Both the position numbers and the translations under genes were made by a program. The notes under the pieces are model-generated. The model saw only the letters and a program-made list of their open reading frames with translations. It was not told the origin of the DNA and did no database searches. Below are positions 1 through 7,669 of a stretch of DNA of 64,000 nucleotides, one piece after another (position 1 is the first letter of the stretch; each line of letters opens with the position of its first letter). Origin of the DNA: Bact-08 sp964533215 (GTDB lineage: Bacteria; Bacteroidota; Bacteroidia; Bacteroidales; UBA932); the NCBI GenBank assembly GCA_964533215.1, contig CAZHLJ010000001.1, positions 186,001-250,000 of the forward strand, written 5' to 3'.

Positions 1-1630
1 CTCTTCTTGAAGGGATAACAGTATATTTACCATTGAATCGAGGTTCAACGGTTGGGTCGTAATTATAACCGTCAATTATCATTTTATTAGCTCTGACACC
101 GGCAGTAAGCTCAAGAGATGTCTTGGCAAACATTGGGATTGTAACCTTCTCTTCAAGAAATGCACTCAAATCTGACATGTAAGGGACATCTTTATATTGT
201 CTCTCTCTGTAGTAAGCAGGAGCACCATCATAGTAAAAGATTCCGCGACCTTCATTACCTTGAGTATTGAATTCAACCCCTAGAACAGTTTTTGAGAGGA
301 CATTATTGATTTTCTTATTCAGATTGCCTGAAACTTTTGCATTTAGATACATAGGAATCTCTTCGATTCTTTCATCCGACTTATTTATGATGCCGGTAAA
401 GCTTCCAATGCTTATGCCGCTTACAGTAGTGTTTGTAGTAGGCAGCGGTAATTTAGCGGCAACGGTATAATTCTTTGTATAATTGTTCTGGTATGTACCT
501 GAAACATTATAGTTCAAAGATGAAATCCAGGACTTTCTTAATTGCCAGTTACCATACAAAGAGAGAGAGAGAGACCTGTTACGCATCTTAGAGTAGTCTA
601 ACTTGGATACATCAGGGTCACTTTCAACGTTGTTGCCTGACAAATATCCACTTATTCTGGCATTGAACCTGAATGGTGTCTTATCGGCATTGAAAGTGTT
701 GGAATATGTGATACCAACAGTTGTCCTGTCGAAAACTTTGACAGGGGATATCCATTCGGTGAAGGCTCTTGCATAGTCAGCATCAATGTTGACGTTACCT
801 GCATTTTTACCTACGGAGAAACCTTTACTTACAGCAAAAGCTTTAGTGTTAGGGTCGGATTTTATCCTTAATTCGAAAGGAGTCACACCTGCTTTTGTAG
901 TAACAAGGATAGCACCTGATGTAACGTTTCCGTACTCAGCCGAGAGAACACCTTTAAGAATTTCTACAGATTCAATATTATCTGTAGAATAGTTTCTGAA
1001 GTCAACAGTATTGGCAGTAGCTGTAGTGTTTGGTTCCAGTGCCATTGATGCATCATTGGAGACTCTGGAGCCATTTATCATAAGACCAACACCCCTTTCG
1101 TTATTATTGCCAAGGTCGCTGATAGACCTGATTGTAATGCTGTTAGATGATGTAAGTGTCGGATTCTTGATGATATTACCCGGCATAAGTTGCATTACGT
1201 CTGCAAGACTGGATGCCTGGACGTGCTCAATTGCAGCCTTTTCTACCTTTGAAGAGGAGTTGGGTGCAGTACCTTTCTTTGCCGTAACAACTATATTGTC
1301 AAGTGTAAGGTTTTCTTCCTTGAGCTGAAACTTAAAGCCTGTAACATCTTTGTTTATTGTTACTGGCATAGAGATCTTTTGATAACCTAGTACATACGCT
1401 TCGAGAGTGTAGGTGCCGGGGATAATGTCAGTGATCTTAAAAAGACCTTTGTCATCTGAAAATCCCCAGACATTTAACTCTTTGATTATCACACTTGCGG
1501 TTGCAATAGGCTCGTCAGTACCAAAGGTAGTGACCTTCCCTTCAAGAGTGTACTTCTTCTGCCCTTGGGCAAAAGAGACAGGGGGTATCATCCAGATGGA
1601 TAATAACATTAGAATAAGTAGTTTTTTCAC
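1..1630 (-). CDS. TonB-dependent receptor, C-terminus beyond window edge
   Basis: Outer-membrane receptor that would take up a large substrate with TonB energy. Reading leftward from a GTG at 1630, the protein opens with a signal peptide (MKKLLILMLLSIW, then an AQG cleavage region). A carboxypeptidase-regulatory-like domain follows (LEGKVTTFGTDEPIATASV, GTYTLEAYVLGYQ), then a plug domain with the segments DVMQLMPGNI, SIRSISD-like residues, VEILKGVLSAEYGNVTSGAI, and the first part of a beta-barrel. No stop is met before base 1, so about 543 residues are visible. The substrate cannot be read from the sequence and no SusD partner is visible on the side inside the window. Family assignment is secure; the GTG start is chosen because it gives a proper signal peptide. 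Confidence 0.9.
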   Translation of the reverse strand, partial: MKKLLILMLLSIWMIPPVSFAQGQKKYTLEGKVTTFGTDEPIATASVIIKELNVWGFSDDKGLFKITDIIPGTYTLEAYVLGYQKISMPVTINKDVTGFKFQLKEENLTLDNIVVTAKKGTAPNSSSKVEKAAIEHVQASSLADVMQLMPGNIIKNPTLTSSNSITIRSISDLGNNNERGVGLMINGSRVSNDASMALEPNTTATANTVDFRNYSTDNIESVEILKGVLSAEYGNVTSGAILVTTKAGVTPFELRIKSDPNTKAFAVSKGFSVGKNAGNVNIDADYARAFTEWISPVKVFDRTTVGITYSNTFNADKTPFRFNARISGYLSGNNVESDPDVSKLDYSKMRNRSLSLSLYGNWQLRKSWISSLNYNVSGTYQNNYTKNYTVAAKLPLPTTNTTVSGISIGSFTGIINKSDERIEEIPMYLNAKVSGNLNKKINNVLSKTVLGVEFNTQGNEGRGIFYYDGAPAYYRERQYKDVPYMSDLSAFLEEKVTIPMFAKTSLELTAGVRANKMIIDGYNYDPTVEPRFNGKYTVIPSRR

Positions 1631-1774
1631 TTTTGATAATATTTTGGGTTAATAATATGTACATTTTAAACTGTAAGAGAAATAATGTAAATTGTAACAA
1701 TCAGTAAAAGAACGTTCTCCAAAATCGGCTGACTTCAGGGGAAGTCATAGGGTTTGCAAGGTAATAAATTTTTC

Positions 1775-3871
1775 TTAAAACGAGTATTTTTCAATCAGCG
1801 AAAGCAGGTCTCTCTTCATCACTGGCTTGGAAATATGGTCATTACAGCCAGCCTCAAAAATGGCCTCCTTGTCGCTTGCAAGGTTAAAGGCTGTCTGAGC
1901 AATTATAACTACACTTTTGTTGAATTCTCTTATTTGTCTTGTGGCTTCGAAGCCATCCATACCCGGCATTTTTATGTCCATAAGTATAATGTCAATGTCG
2001 GGATTATTCCGACAGATTTCAACTGCTTCTGCTCCGTTTCCGGCATGAAGAATATTATCGCATACATTTTTAAGAAATTGACTTAAAAGCATGTCAGATG
2101 ATTTATCATCATCTGTTATTAATATTTTAATTTTCTTACTGTTGTCTGTAGAAACAGATGATTCCTTATTTGTGGATTTGTCTTTGTCCAGTGAGATTTT
2201 GTAAGGGAATGAAAAATAGAAAGAGGAACCAATCCCTTGTTCGCTCTCAACCCAGATTTTTCCGTTGAGTGTCTCTGCGTATGCTTTTGAAATGGATAAA
2301 CCTAATCCGGCACCTTCATAGTATTTTGAGAACGAACTCTCTTCCTGGACAAAACGGTTGAAGATCATCTGCTGGTTCTTCCGGGCAATTCCTATTCCAG
2401 TGTCCTTAATGCTGAATACCATCTCCTCGCCTTTTTTCTCGAATCCAAATTTAATATAACCCTCGTTTGTATACTTGGTCGCATTTTTAACCAGATTTGT
2501 TACAACTGCATAGACCTTCTCTTTATCTGACATAATGTTTGCCTCCTCTTCACTCAGCTTTTTGCCGGCAAGCAATTGTAAGCCTTTTTTTTCGGCTTCG
2601 GGAAGAAAGAATGCATGGATGTATTCCTGCAGGTCGTTAAGGTTGAATTGTGTTATGTGGACATCTATCTGCCCAGCCTCAATTTTTGAAATGCTTATTA
2701 TATCATTTATTATAGATAGCATGCGAGTTCCGCTCTTTTCAATGATCTTAATATATTTTTGCTGCTGCTCTCCGGTAAGGTCCGGTTCCTTGAGAAGCCC
2801 GGCAAATCCAAGAATCCCGTTCATTGGAGTCCTTATCTCGTGGCTCACGTTTGCAAGAAAGGCAGACTTTAATTTATCCGACTCTTCTGCCTTGTTCTTA
2901 GCCTTGACAAGTTCAGTTTTCTGCTTGATGTGTTTTTCGAAAAGAATAGCTATCTGCTGATATTCCAATGGAGATTTCTTAAGTTCTTCAACAAAGCTTA
3001 GGTCATCGTTCCCTATCATGTCCGTAACCTTTTTAAGGGGTTTTACGACCAGCTTTATAATGGTGATGCGAAGTATCATCCAAGTTGTAAAGATGAGGGA
3101 GAGCAGGATGACAAATACGTAGATTGCACTTCTAGTGTAGAGTCTCAGGCTTTCATATTCTTTATGAAACAATATTCTGGCCTCTATGTTACCGTTATAT
3201 CCTTTAAGATTGACGGAAGAGGTGAGGTTATGGTAGGATTGTATCTTTGGAGTATCTGTTGTGGTAGATAATTCGACGGAAGATGTGCTTAATTTGGATA
3301 ATTCTTCCAGGAACTCGCTGTTCCAGTGTTTTGCAACAAACAGATATCCGCTGGATTTGGTTTTTGTGTGAGAAGGGTCACTTGTCGGGTGTATAGAGGC
3401 ACAGCTCACCTGAAATATCCCGCTAGGAGTCATAATATAAAAGCTAAGTTCCGGATTTCCTAAAAGCCTTGCCAAAGCTCCTTCCGGTATTAAGTTCCGG
3501 ATAATGGGCTCTCCTAAGCTTGCCTGGTGTACGAGTTTAAGGTTCTCGTCATATACACTTACATAATTTGCATGATAGGAGGTGAGTATGGATGTTATGT
3601 TCTCTTCCATCCACTTTTCATTTCGGGAATCGATTGCTTCAATAAACTCATCCCAGAAAGAGTAGTCCCAGGCTATCTGGTCAAGAGGTCTCTTAATTAT
3701 GTAAATCAAGGATTCCACCTCTTTGTCCAACTGTTCCTGGGCCGACTTTGTGACAATATTGAAAGATCTCCTTTCCAATAGATAAAAAGAAAAGACTATC
3801 ACAGTGAATAGACATCCTGTGAGTGTTATCATTGCAAGCAGTCTTCCATTGACTCCCGGGTCTTTTCTCAT
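1775..3871 (-). CDS. Hybrid sensor histidine kinase with CHASE4-like sensor
   Basis: Membrane two-component sensor of 698 residues. Two transmembrane segments (about 10-33 and 249-270) flank a periplasmic domain resembling CHASE4 (DYSFWDEFIEAI at about 69-80). After a short linker come the dimerisation/phosphoacceptor domain (NVSHEIRTPMNG, His344), a HATPase domain with DTGIGIA and GAGLGLSIS motifs, and a C-terminal receiver domain (DDDKSSD acidic pocket, phosphoacceptor Asp632 in LMDIKMPGMDG, conserved Lys in SKP). No DNA-binding domain is present, so phosphate would pass on to a separate regulator or act within the protein. The start codon overlaps the stop of the upstream outer-membrane protein gene by 4 bases, so the two are probably translationally coupled. 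Signal unknown. Confidence 0.92.
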   Translation of the reverse strand: MRKDPGVNGRLLAMITLTGCLFTVIVFSFYLLERRSFNIVTKSAQEQLDKEVESLIYIIKRPLDQIAWDYSFWDEFIEAIDSRNEKWMEENITSILTSYHANYVSVYDENLKLVHQASLGEPIIRNLIPEGALARLLGNPELSFYIMTPSGIFQVSCASIHPTSDPSHTKTKSSGYLFVAKHWNSEFLEELSKLSTSSVELSTTTDTPKIQSYHNLTSSVNLKGYNGNIEARILFHKEYESLRLYTRSAIYVFVILLSLIFTTWMILRITIIKLVVKPLKKVTDMIGNDDLSFVEELKKSPLEYQQIAILFEKHIKQKTELVKAKNKAEESDKLKSAFLANVSHEIRTPMNGILGFAGLLKEPDLTGEQQQKYIKIIEKSGTRMLSIINDIISISKIEAGQIDVHITQFNLNDLQEYIHAFFLPEAEKKGLQLLAGKKLSEEEANIMSDKEKVYAVVTNLVKNATKYTNEGYIKFGFEKKGEEMVFSIKDTGIGIARKNQQMIFNRFVQEESSFSKYYEGAGLGLSISKAYAETLNGKIWVESEQGIGSSFYFSFPYKISLDKDKSTNKESSVSTDNSKKIKILITDDDKSSDMLLSQFLKNVCDNILHAGNGAEAVEICRNNPDIDIILMDIKMPGMDGFEATRQIREFNKSVVIIAQTAFNLASDKEAIFEAGCNDHISKPVMKRDLLSLIEKYSF

Positions 3872-4596
3872 TGTTGCTGATTGTTGTTATATAAGCTTAG
3901 TCCAACTGTAAAGAACAGACTCTTGTCTGCCGGATTCGCACTAAGACTGAGCAGCAGGTCCAGAGAACATTTGCCGCTTATTCCCAATGGTTGTGTATAT
4001 GTGGCTCCAATATTTACAAAAGAGGCCTTGTCGGCATAATATGATCCTTTTGGCTGATAGCCTGCAAAACATATAAGTTCAGCGTTCTTGATTGGTTGTA
4101 CATACTGGAGTTCAAGGTAAACGCTTCTTGAAGGGTCTGATCCGTAAAAAAAATAACTGCCCAACAGGTTGAAAGGGAGTTTTTCTCCTCCGGAAATAAG
4201 AACTTGTCCTTCAAGAAGGTGAGATGTGGTTTTTTCACTATAATTCAGGAACTTTGATGGGCGGCTTTTGCTGTATGACCAGTAATCCCATATTCCCAAA
4301 GAAACTGGTCCAATGCTCTTGGATAGATAGAAGTCCACTTCATCATCTCCGTTTCCATTTAATCTGAAAGCGCTCCATGTTCCGATAGTGAAATTTCTCC
4401 AGGAAACAGATAAGTCGGGCTGAAAACTTGGAGAGTGTCCCATATCCAGACCTCGCCAGATATAGCTGCTTACAAAATCTGCATTTGCGGAAAATGAAAC
4501 CGATGATTCCGGTCCTTTTTGTGCAAGACCTTGTGTGCAGCTTAAAAGGTTAAGAAGCATCACAACCAACATTGCTACAGTGGCTTTGGTTTGCAT
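3868..4596 (-). CDS. TorF-like outer-membrane beta-barrel protein
   Basis: A 242-residue secreted protein with a signal peptide (VAMLVVMLLNLLSCTQGLAQ) followed by alternating hydrophobic/polar strands typical of a small barrel. The opening VSFSANADFVSSYIWRGLDMG resembles the start of the TorF/TIGR02001-type putative porin family, which carries a conserved 'S-Y-x-x-R-G' near the N-terminus. It ends with an aromatic strand, FFTVGLSLYNNN. It is the first gene of a two-gene unit with the sensor kinase, which suggests that the barrel and the sensor monitor or admit the same compound; that is inference. A good -7 element lies 26 bases upstream. Family call moderate, localisation more certain. Confidence 0.7.
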   Translation of the reverse strand: MQTKATVAMLVVMLLNLLSCTQGLAQKGPESSVSFSANADFVSSYIWRGLDMGHSPSFQPDLSVSWRNFTIGTWSAFRLNGNGDDEVDFYLSKSIGPVSLGIWDYWSYSKSRPSKFLNYSEKTTSHLLEGQVLISGGEKLPFNLLGSYFFYGSDPSRSVYLELQYVQPIKNAELICFAGYQPKGSYYADKASFVNIGATYTQPLGISGKCSLDLLLSLSANPADKSLFFTVGLSLYNNNQQQ

Positions 4597-4622
4597 AGGG
4601 TAACGGGTTAAATTATCCGGAG

Positions 4623-4630
4623 CAAAGATA
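4623..4630 (-). promoter_or_regulatory. -7 promoter element (TATCTTTG) for the barrel/sensor operon
   Basis: Matches the Bacteroidetes sigma-70 -7 consensus TAnnTTTG on the minus strand, 26 bases upstream of the ATG. No clear -33 TTTG is visible at the expected distance. Confidence 0.5.
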
Positions 4631-4764
4631 GTAATTGTATCACATTTTATTTGATTTACATTTAAAAAATATTAAATTTACAACCATAAGTCAATTATAA
4701 CACAGGCCGATACAAGGTCACTTCTGTTTCTTCAAAAGGGAAGAATACTATTTGTTCCCATCAT

Positions 4765-4779
4765 CGTCATTAAATGACG
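4765..4779. promoter_or_regulatory. 15-bp palindrome upstream of the lasso/collar gene train
   Basis: CGTCATT-A-AATGACG is a perfect 7-bp inverted repeat about a central A, 50 bases before the first collar gene. A degenerate -7-like string (TACTATTTG, 3-base spacer) lies at 4746-4754, so the palindrome would sit at or just after the transcription start. It could be an operator or a small 5'-UTR hairpin. The region 4597-4829 holds no gene that I can support. Confidence 0.35.
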
Positions 4780-4829
4780 GGTTTATTCTTATAGCTCCAG
4801 AAAATCTAATTTATTCTAAAAAATTGCTT

Positions 4830-5417
4830 ATGGATGCATTTATTGGAGAAATCCGAGCATTTGCCAACAATTATTACCCATACGGATGGTTGCCGTGCAA
4901 TGGGGGCCAAGCCAATTTACGTCAGTATCAGCAGCTCTATTCAATTATTGGTGCATATTACGGCCCTACGGATTATAGTACTTATTTTACTCTTCCTGAC
5001 CTTAGGGGCACAGCTCTTGTTGGTGTTGGAAGAAACCCTCAAGGGCAGCTTGATCTGAATCTTGGTGAAGATACAGGAATGGAAAATGTCGCCCTTACTG
5101 GCGGCCAGTTGCCTGCACATTCACATACTGTTTCTGGAGGAACCGGAAGTGACGCAACACAGATGCTAAATGCCCCGGACCCCAATGGAAGTTCATATAT
5201 ATCAAATTTTGGGTATAAAAACTCAGCCGGGGCACAAGTCTCTACATTTGGTTATATTGTTCAGCAGGTTCAACCTGTCACGCTTAATCAAGGCACTGTC
5301 ACTCCTACAGGAGGTAATACTCAAGCCAACAGTGTTGCACATGATAATATGTCTCCTTATTTGGCAATAAATTACTACATCTGTGCTACAGATGGATATT
5401 ATCCCGAAAGGCCATAA
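4830..5417 (+). CDS. Phage-tail-collar domain protein 1 (MdpB-like)
   Basis: A 195-residue member of the tail-collar (microcystin-dependent protein MdpB-like) family. The N-terminal half carries the hallmark pattern GEIRAF...GWLPCNGG...LYSIIGAYYG...FTLPDLRGTALVG. The C-terminal part has AHSHTVSGG and ends with DNMSPYLAINYYICATDG. The start at 4830 was chosen because MDAFIGEIRAF aligns with the first residues of the next two paralogues; an upstream in-frame TTG would add 26 unrelated residues. It is the first of three tandem paralogues with 26-28 base gaps. No tail, sheath or baseplate genes are near, so this is not a prophage remnant. Role unknown; such proteins are thought to be small surface or structural adhesive modules. 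Its linkage to the lasso genes is the point of interest. Confidence 0.85.
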   Translation: MDAFIGEIRAFANNYYPYGWLPCNGGQANLRQYQQLYSIIGAYYGPTDYSTYFTLPDLRGTALVGVGRNPQGQLDLNLGEDTGMENVALTGGQLPAHSHTVSGGTGSDATQMLNAPDPNGSSYISNFGYKNSAGAQVSTFGYIVQQVQPVTLNQGTVTPTGGNTQANSVAHDNMSPYLAINYYICATDGYYPERP

Positions 5418-5445
5418 TGGTCGTTAACCATTAAATACTAATACT

Positions 5446-5982
5446 ATGACAGAAAATTATTTAGGCGAAATACGTCTTTTTAGTTTCGGTTTTGCCCCTA
5501 AAGACTGGCATCTTTGTGACGGTACTCTTCTAAACATCAGGGAGAACACTGCTCTTTTTGCATTAATAGGTGTTGCATATGGCGGAGACGGCATAACAAC
5601 ATTCGCATTGCCGGACCTTAGAGGACGGACAGCCATTGACATGGGGCAGAAAACCAGTTCTTCCGGAAATTATAGGCTCGGACAGGCAAAAGGTCACGAA
5701 GGCATAACCTTGGTTGAACAGGAGATGCCAAAGCATAACCACTTGATGCAAGTTGACAACAGTAACGGCAATAAAGGAATTCTCGGCAACATACTTGCGA
5801 TTCCTAACAAAGATAATGTTACTGTAAACATTTATAATGATAACAATACTCCTGTTGCTCCACTAAACCCGAATACTATTGGAGCCGATGGAGGAAATGG
5901 TGACCATGATAATATGCAGCCGTTTCTTACAGTAAACTTTTGTATAGCTACAACTGGAGCTTTTCCACCTAGACCAGACTAA
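5446..5982 (+). CDS. Phage-tail-collar domain protein 2 (MdpB-like)
   Basis: Second tandem paralogue, 178 residues. It begins MTENYLGEIRLFSFGFAPK, then WHLCDGTLLNI, ALFALIGVAYGGDGITTFALPDLRGRTAID, a KHNHLMQV segment, and closes with DNMQPFLTVNFCIATTGAFPPRPD. It is closer to the canonical family pattern than copy 1 (GGDG and LPDLRGR are complete). The variable middle (about 95-150) differs strongly between the three copies, as expected if the conserved N-terminal fold is a scaffold and the middle makes contacts. It starts 28 bases after copy 1 ends and was probably transcribed with it. Confidence 0.88.
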   Translation: MTENYLGEIRLFSFGFAPKDWHLCDGTLLNIRENTALFALIGVAYGGDGITTFALPDLRGRTAIDMGQKTSSSGNYRLGQAKGHEGITLVEQEMPKHNHLMQVDNSNGNKGILGNILAIPNKDNVTVNIYNDNNTPVAPLNPNTIGADGGNGDHDNMQPFLTVNFCIATTGAFPPRPD

Positions 5983-6008
5983 AACCTTTAATACTAAAAT
6001 AAATCATT

Positions 6009-6572
6009 ATGGAAGGAATTATAGGAGAAATCCGGGCTTTTGCCGGCAACTTCGCACCAGTAAACTGGTTGATATGCAATGGAAACCAAGTTCCCATTAG
6101 CACATACGATGCGTTATTTTCCTTGATAGGAACAACATACGGTGGAGACGGCGTAAATAACTTCAAGCTTCCCGATCTCCGTGGAAGGCTTGCCATCGGA
6201 CAAGGGCAAGGGGTTGATAAAGATAAGGGAAAACCTTTGACAAATAGAGCCATTGGCTCTAGTGGAGGTAGCGAATATGTTACACTTACAGAAGCCACCA
6301 TGCCTGCGCATAACCATTTTGCTATCGCAAGCACGGCAGCAACGGGAAGTGTCTCTAATCCTACTCAATTGACATACCTGGGACCGACATACACATCTGC
6401 GGGAGTTTCTGTTGGCTACATACCACCTACGGCGACAGGCTTTGTAAAAAAAGCAATGGATGAAACTACTATCACAAGTACTGGACAAAACCAGCCACAT
6501 AATAATGTGATGCCTGTGCTGGCTATAAATTACATTATTTGCTACTATGGTATTTATCCGTCAAGTTCGTAA
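6009..6572 (+). CDS. Phage-tail-collar domain protein 3 (MdpB-like)
   Basis: Third tandem paralogue, 187 residues: MEGIIGEIRAFAGNFAPVNW, LICNGNQVPI, LFSLIGTTYGGDGVNNFKLPDLRGRLAIGQG, PAHNHFAIAS, and the closing NNVMPVLAINYIICYYGIYPSSS. It follows copy 2 by 26 bases, and the next gene (formyltransferase family) starts only 5 bases after its stop, which ties the collar proteins to the following genes in one transcript. Confidence 0.88.
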   Translation: MEGIIGEIRAFAGNFAPVNWLICNGNQVPISTYDALFSLIGTTYGGDGVNNFKLPDLRGRLAIGQGQGVDKDKGKPLTNRAIGSSGGSEYVTLTEATMPAHNHFAIASTAATGSVSNPTQLTYLGPTYTSAGVSVGYIPPTATGFVKKAMDETTITSTGQNQPHNNVMPVLAINYIICYYGIYPSSS

Positions 6573-6577
6573 AAATT

Positions 6578-7492
6578 ATGCGCATAGGCATTGTTTCAGA
6601 TTCAGACTCTTTGATACCTTTGGTATACACACTTGCAGTTCAAAAGCTGCAAGTGTGTATCTATTTTGCACCTTCACAGGATGTCTTACTTAACCGGAAA
6701 ATCCATGAATTTGCAAAGCAGATGAGGATTTCTATTACTGAAGAGCATAACAGGGATCAGGATCTTTATCAATGGCTTAATGAAAACAAATTTGATGTTT
6801 GCTTTGTAATTGGATATAAGTATCTTATCAAGTTAGACAGACTTCACGGTAAAACGTCTCTCTTCAACATTCATTTTGGTCCGTTGCCTTCTTTCAGAGG
6901 TCCGACACCGGTTTTCTGGCAATTAAAGCTTGGTGTGGAAAAAATAGGATTGTGCATCCACCGTATCTCTGATAAGTTTGATGACGGAGATGTGGTATGG
7001 ATAAAAGAGACAAAGAACTATGAATATTATAATTGTAAGATGTCCACCCAACTTCTTAGCCAGCTTTGCGTGGAGGGAGTTTTATTTATTGTCCGGCTGA
7101 TAACGAATGGTATCACTGTGCCAACAATAGATAGGAGCCATGTCGTGATGACATGTCAAAAACGCCCCTGCTTGAATGATGTACTGATAAACTGGCAAGA
7201 GATGGATGCTGTGGAGATATGTAATCTTATACGTGCCTGTAACCCTTGGAACAAAGGAGCAATAACCTCTTTTAAGGGACAGGAGGTAAAACTGATGGAT
7301 GCCCTTGTTGTAAAGTCTGAACAAAAAGAGGAATATAAGGCAGGAACGATTGTAAAATGTGATACGGATTTTCTTGTTCAATGTATAAATAGCTGTCTTA
7401 TAAAGACAAACATGATGTTCTTTCAGGATAGCTATATACCTTCATATCAGTTTTTATCAATCGGCTTTAAAAAAGGAGAGGACTTTTCTTAA
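6578..7492 (+). CDS. Methionyl-tRNA formyltransferase-like protein
   Basis: A 304-residue protein of the formyltransferase superfamily, which moves a formyl group from 10-formyltetrahydrofolate to an amine. The Fmt-like N-terminal domain has NIHFGPLPSFRGPTPVFW, with the catalytic Asn and His, and the Asp of the N-H-D triad in KFDDGDVVW. The C-terminal Fmt_C-like part reads VLINWQEMDAVEICNLIRACNPW. The position inside a biosynthetic gene train, and divergence from housekeeping Fmt, suggest a specialised amine substrate (a sugar amine or a peptide amine); this is inference. The start MRIGIVSDSD fits the family; an earlier in-frame start would overlap the preceding gene. It ends 25 bases before the lasso precursor. 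Confidence 0.75.
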   Translation: MRIGIVSDSDSLIPLVYTLAVQKLQVCIYFAPSQDVLLNRKIHEFAKQMRISITEEHNRDQDLYQWLNENKFDVCFVIGYKYLIKLDRLHGKTSLFNIHFGPLPSFRGPTPVFWQLKLGVEKIGLCIHRISDKFDDGDVVWIKETKNYEYYNCKMSTQLLSQLCVEGVLFIVRLITNGITVPTIDRSHVVMTCQKRPCLNDVLINWQEMDAVEICNLIRACNPWNKGAITSFKGQEVKLMDALVVKSEQKEEYKAGTIVKCDTDFLVQCINSCLIKTNMMFFQDSYIPSYQFLSIGFKKGEDFS

Positions 7493-7517
7493 AAACTAAA
7501 TAATTAAAAAAACGATT

Positions 7518-7649
7518 ATGGAAAACGAAGAAAAACAAAAAAAAGAATGGCAAGTGCCTGAAATTGTGGATTTGGATTTGGATAAGACTATGGGTGGCGT
7601 TAATCCTTCCTCAAAGGAATCAACCGTACCAGGTGGTGGCGTTAGTTAG
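7518..7649 (+). CDS. Lasso peptide precursor (A1)
   Basis: A 43-codon gene, not obvious by length alone. The 25-residue leader contains WQVPEIVDLDLDKTM: WxxPxI at residues 11-16 matches the YxxPxL-type motif bound by the PqqD-like B1 protein, and Thr24 is the -2 threonine that lasso leader peptidases need. The predicted core is GGVNPSSKESTVPGGGVS (18 residues). Gly1 would supply the amine and Glu9 the side-chain carboxylate for a nine-residue macrolactam ring, leaving a nine-residue tail ending in Ser. The C-terminal Ser is the residue phosphorylated in paeninodin-type lasso peptides, and an HPr-kinase-like gene follows. The cyclase gene starts 20 bases downstream. Core boundaries are predicted, not shown. 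Confidence 0.87.
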   Translation: MENEEKQKKEWQVPEIVDLDLDKTMGGVNPSSKESTVPGGGVS

Positions 7650-7669
7650 ACCCCACTTTCATTTGATAC

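Noticed and set aside
4830..6572. Prophage or tailocin remnant
   Set aside because: Only collar-domain proteins are present; no sheath, tube, baseplate, terminase, integrase or lysis genes are near.
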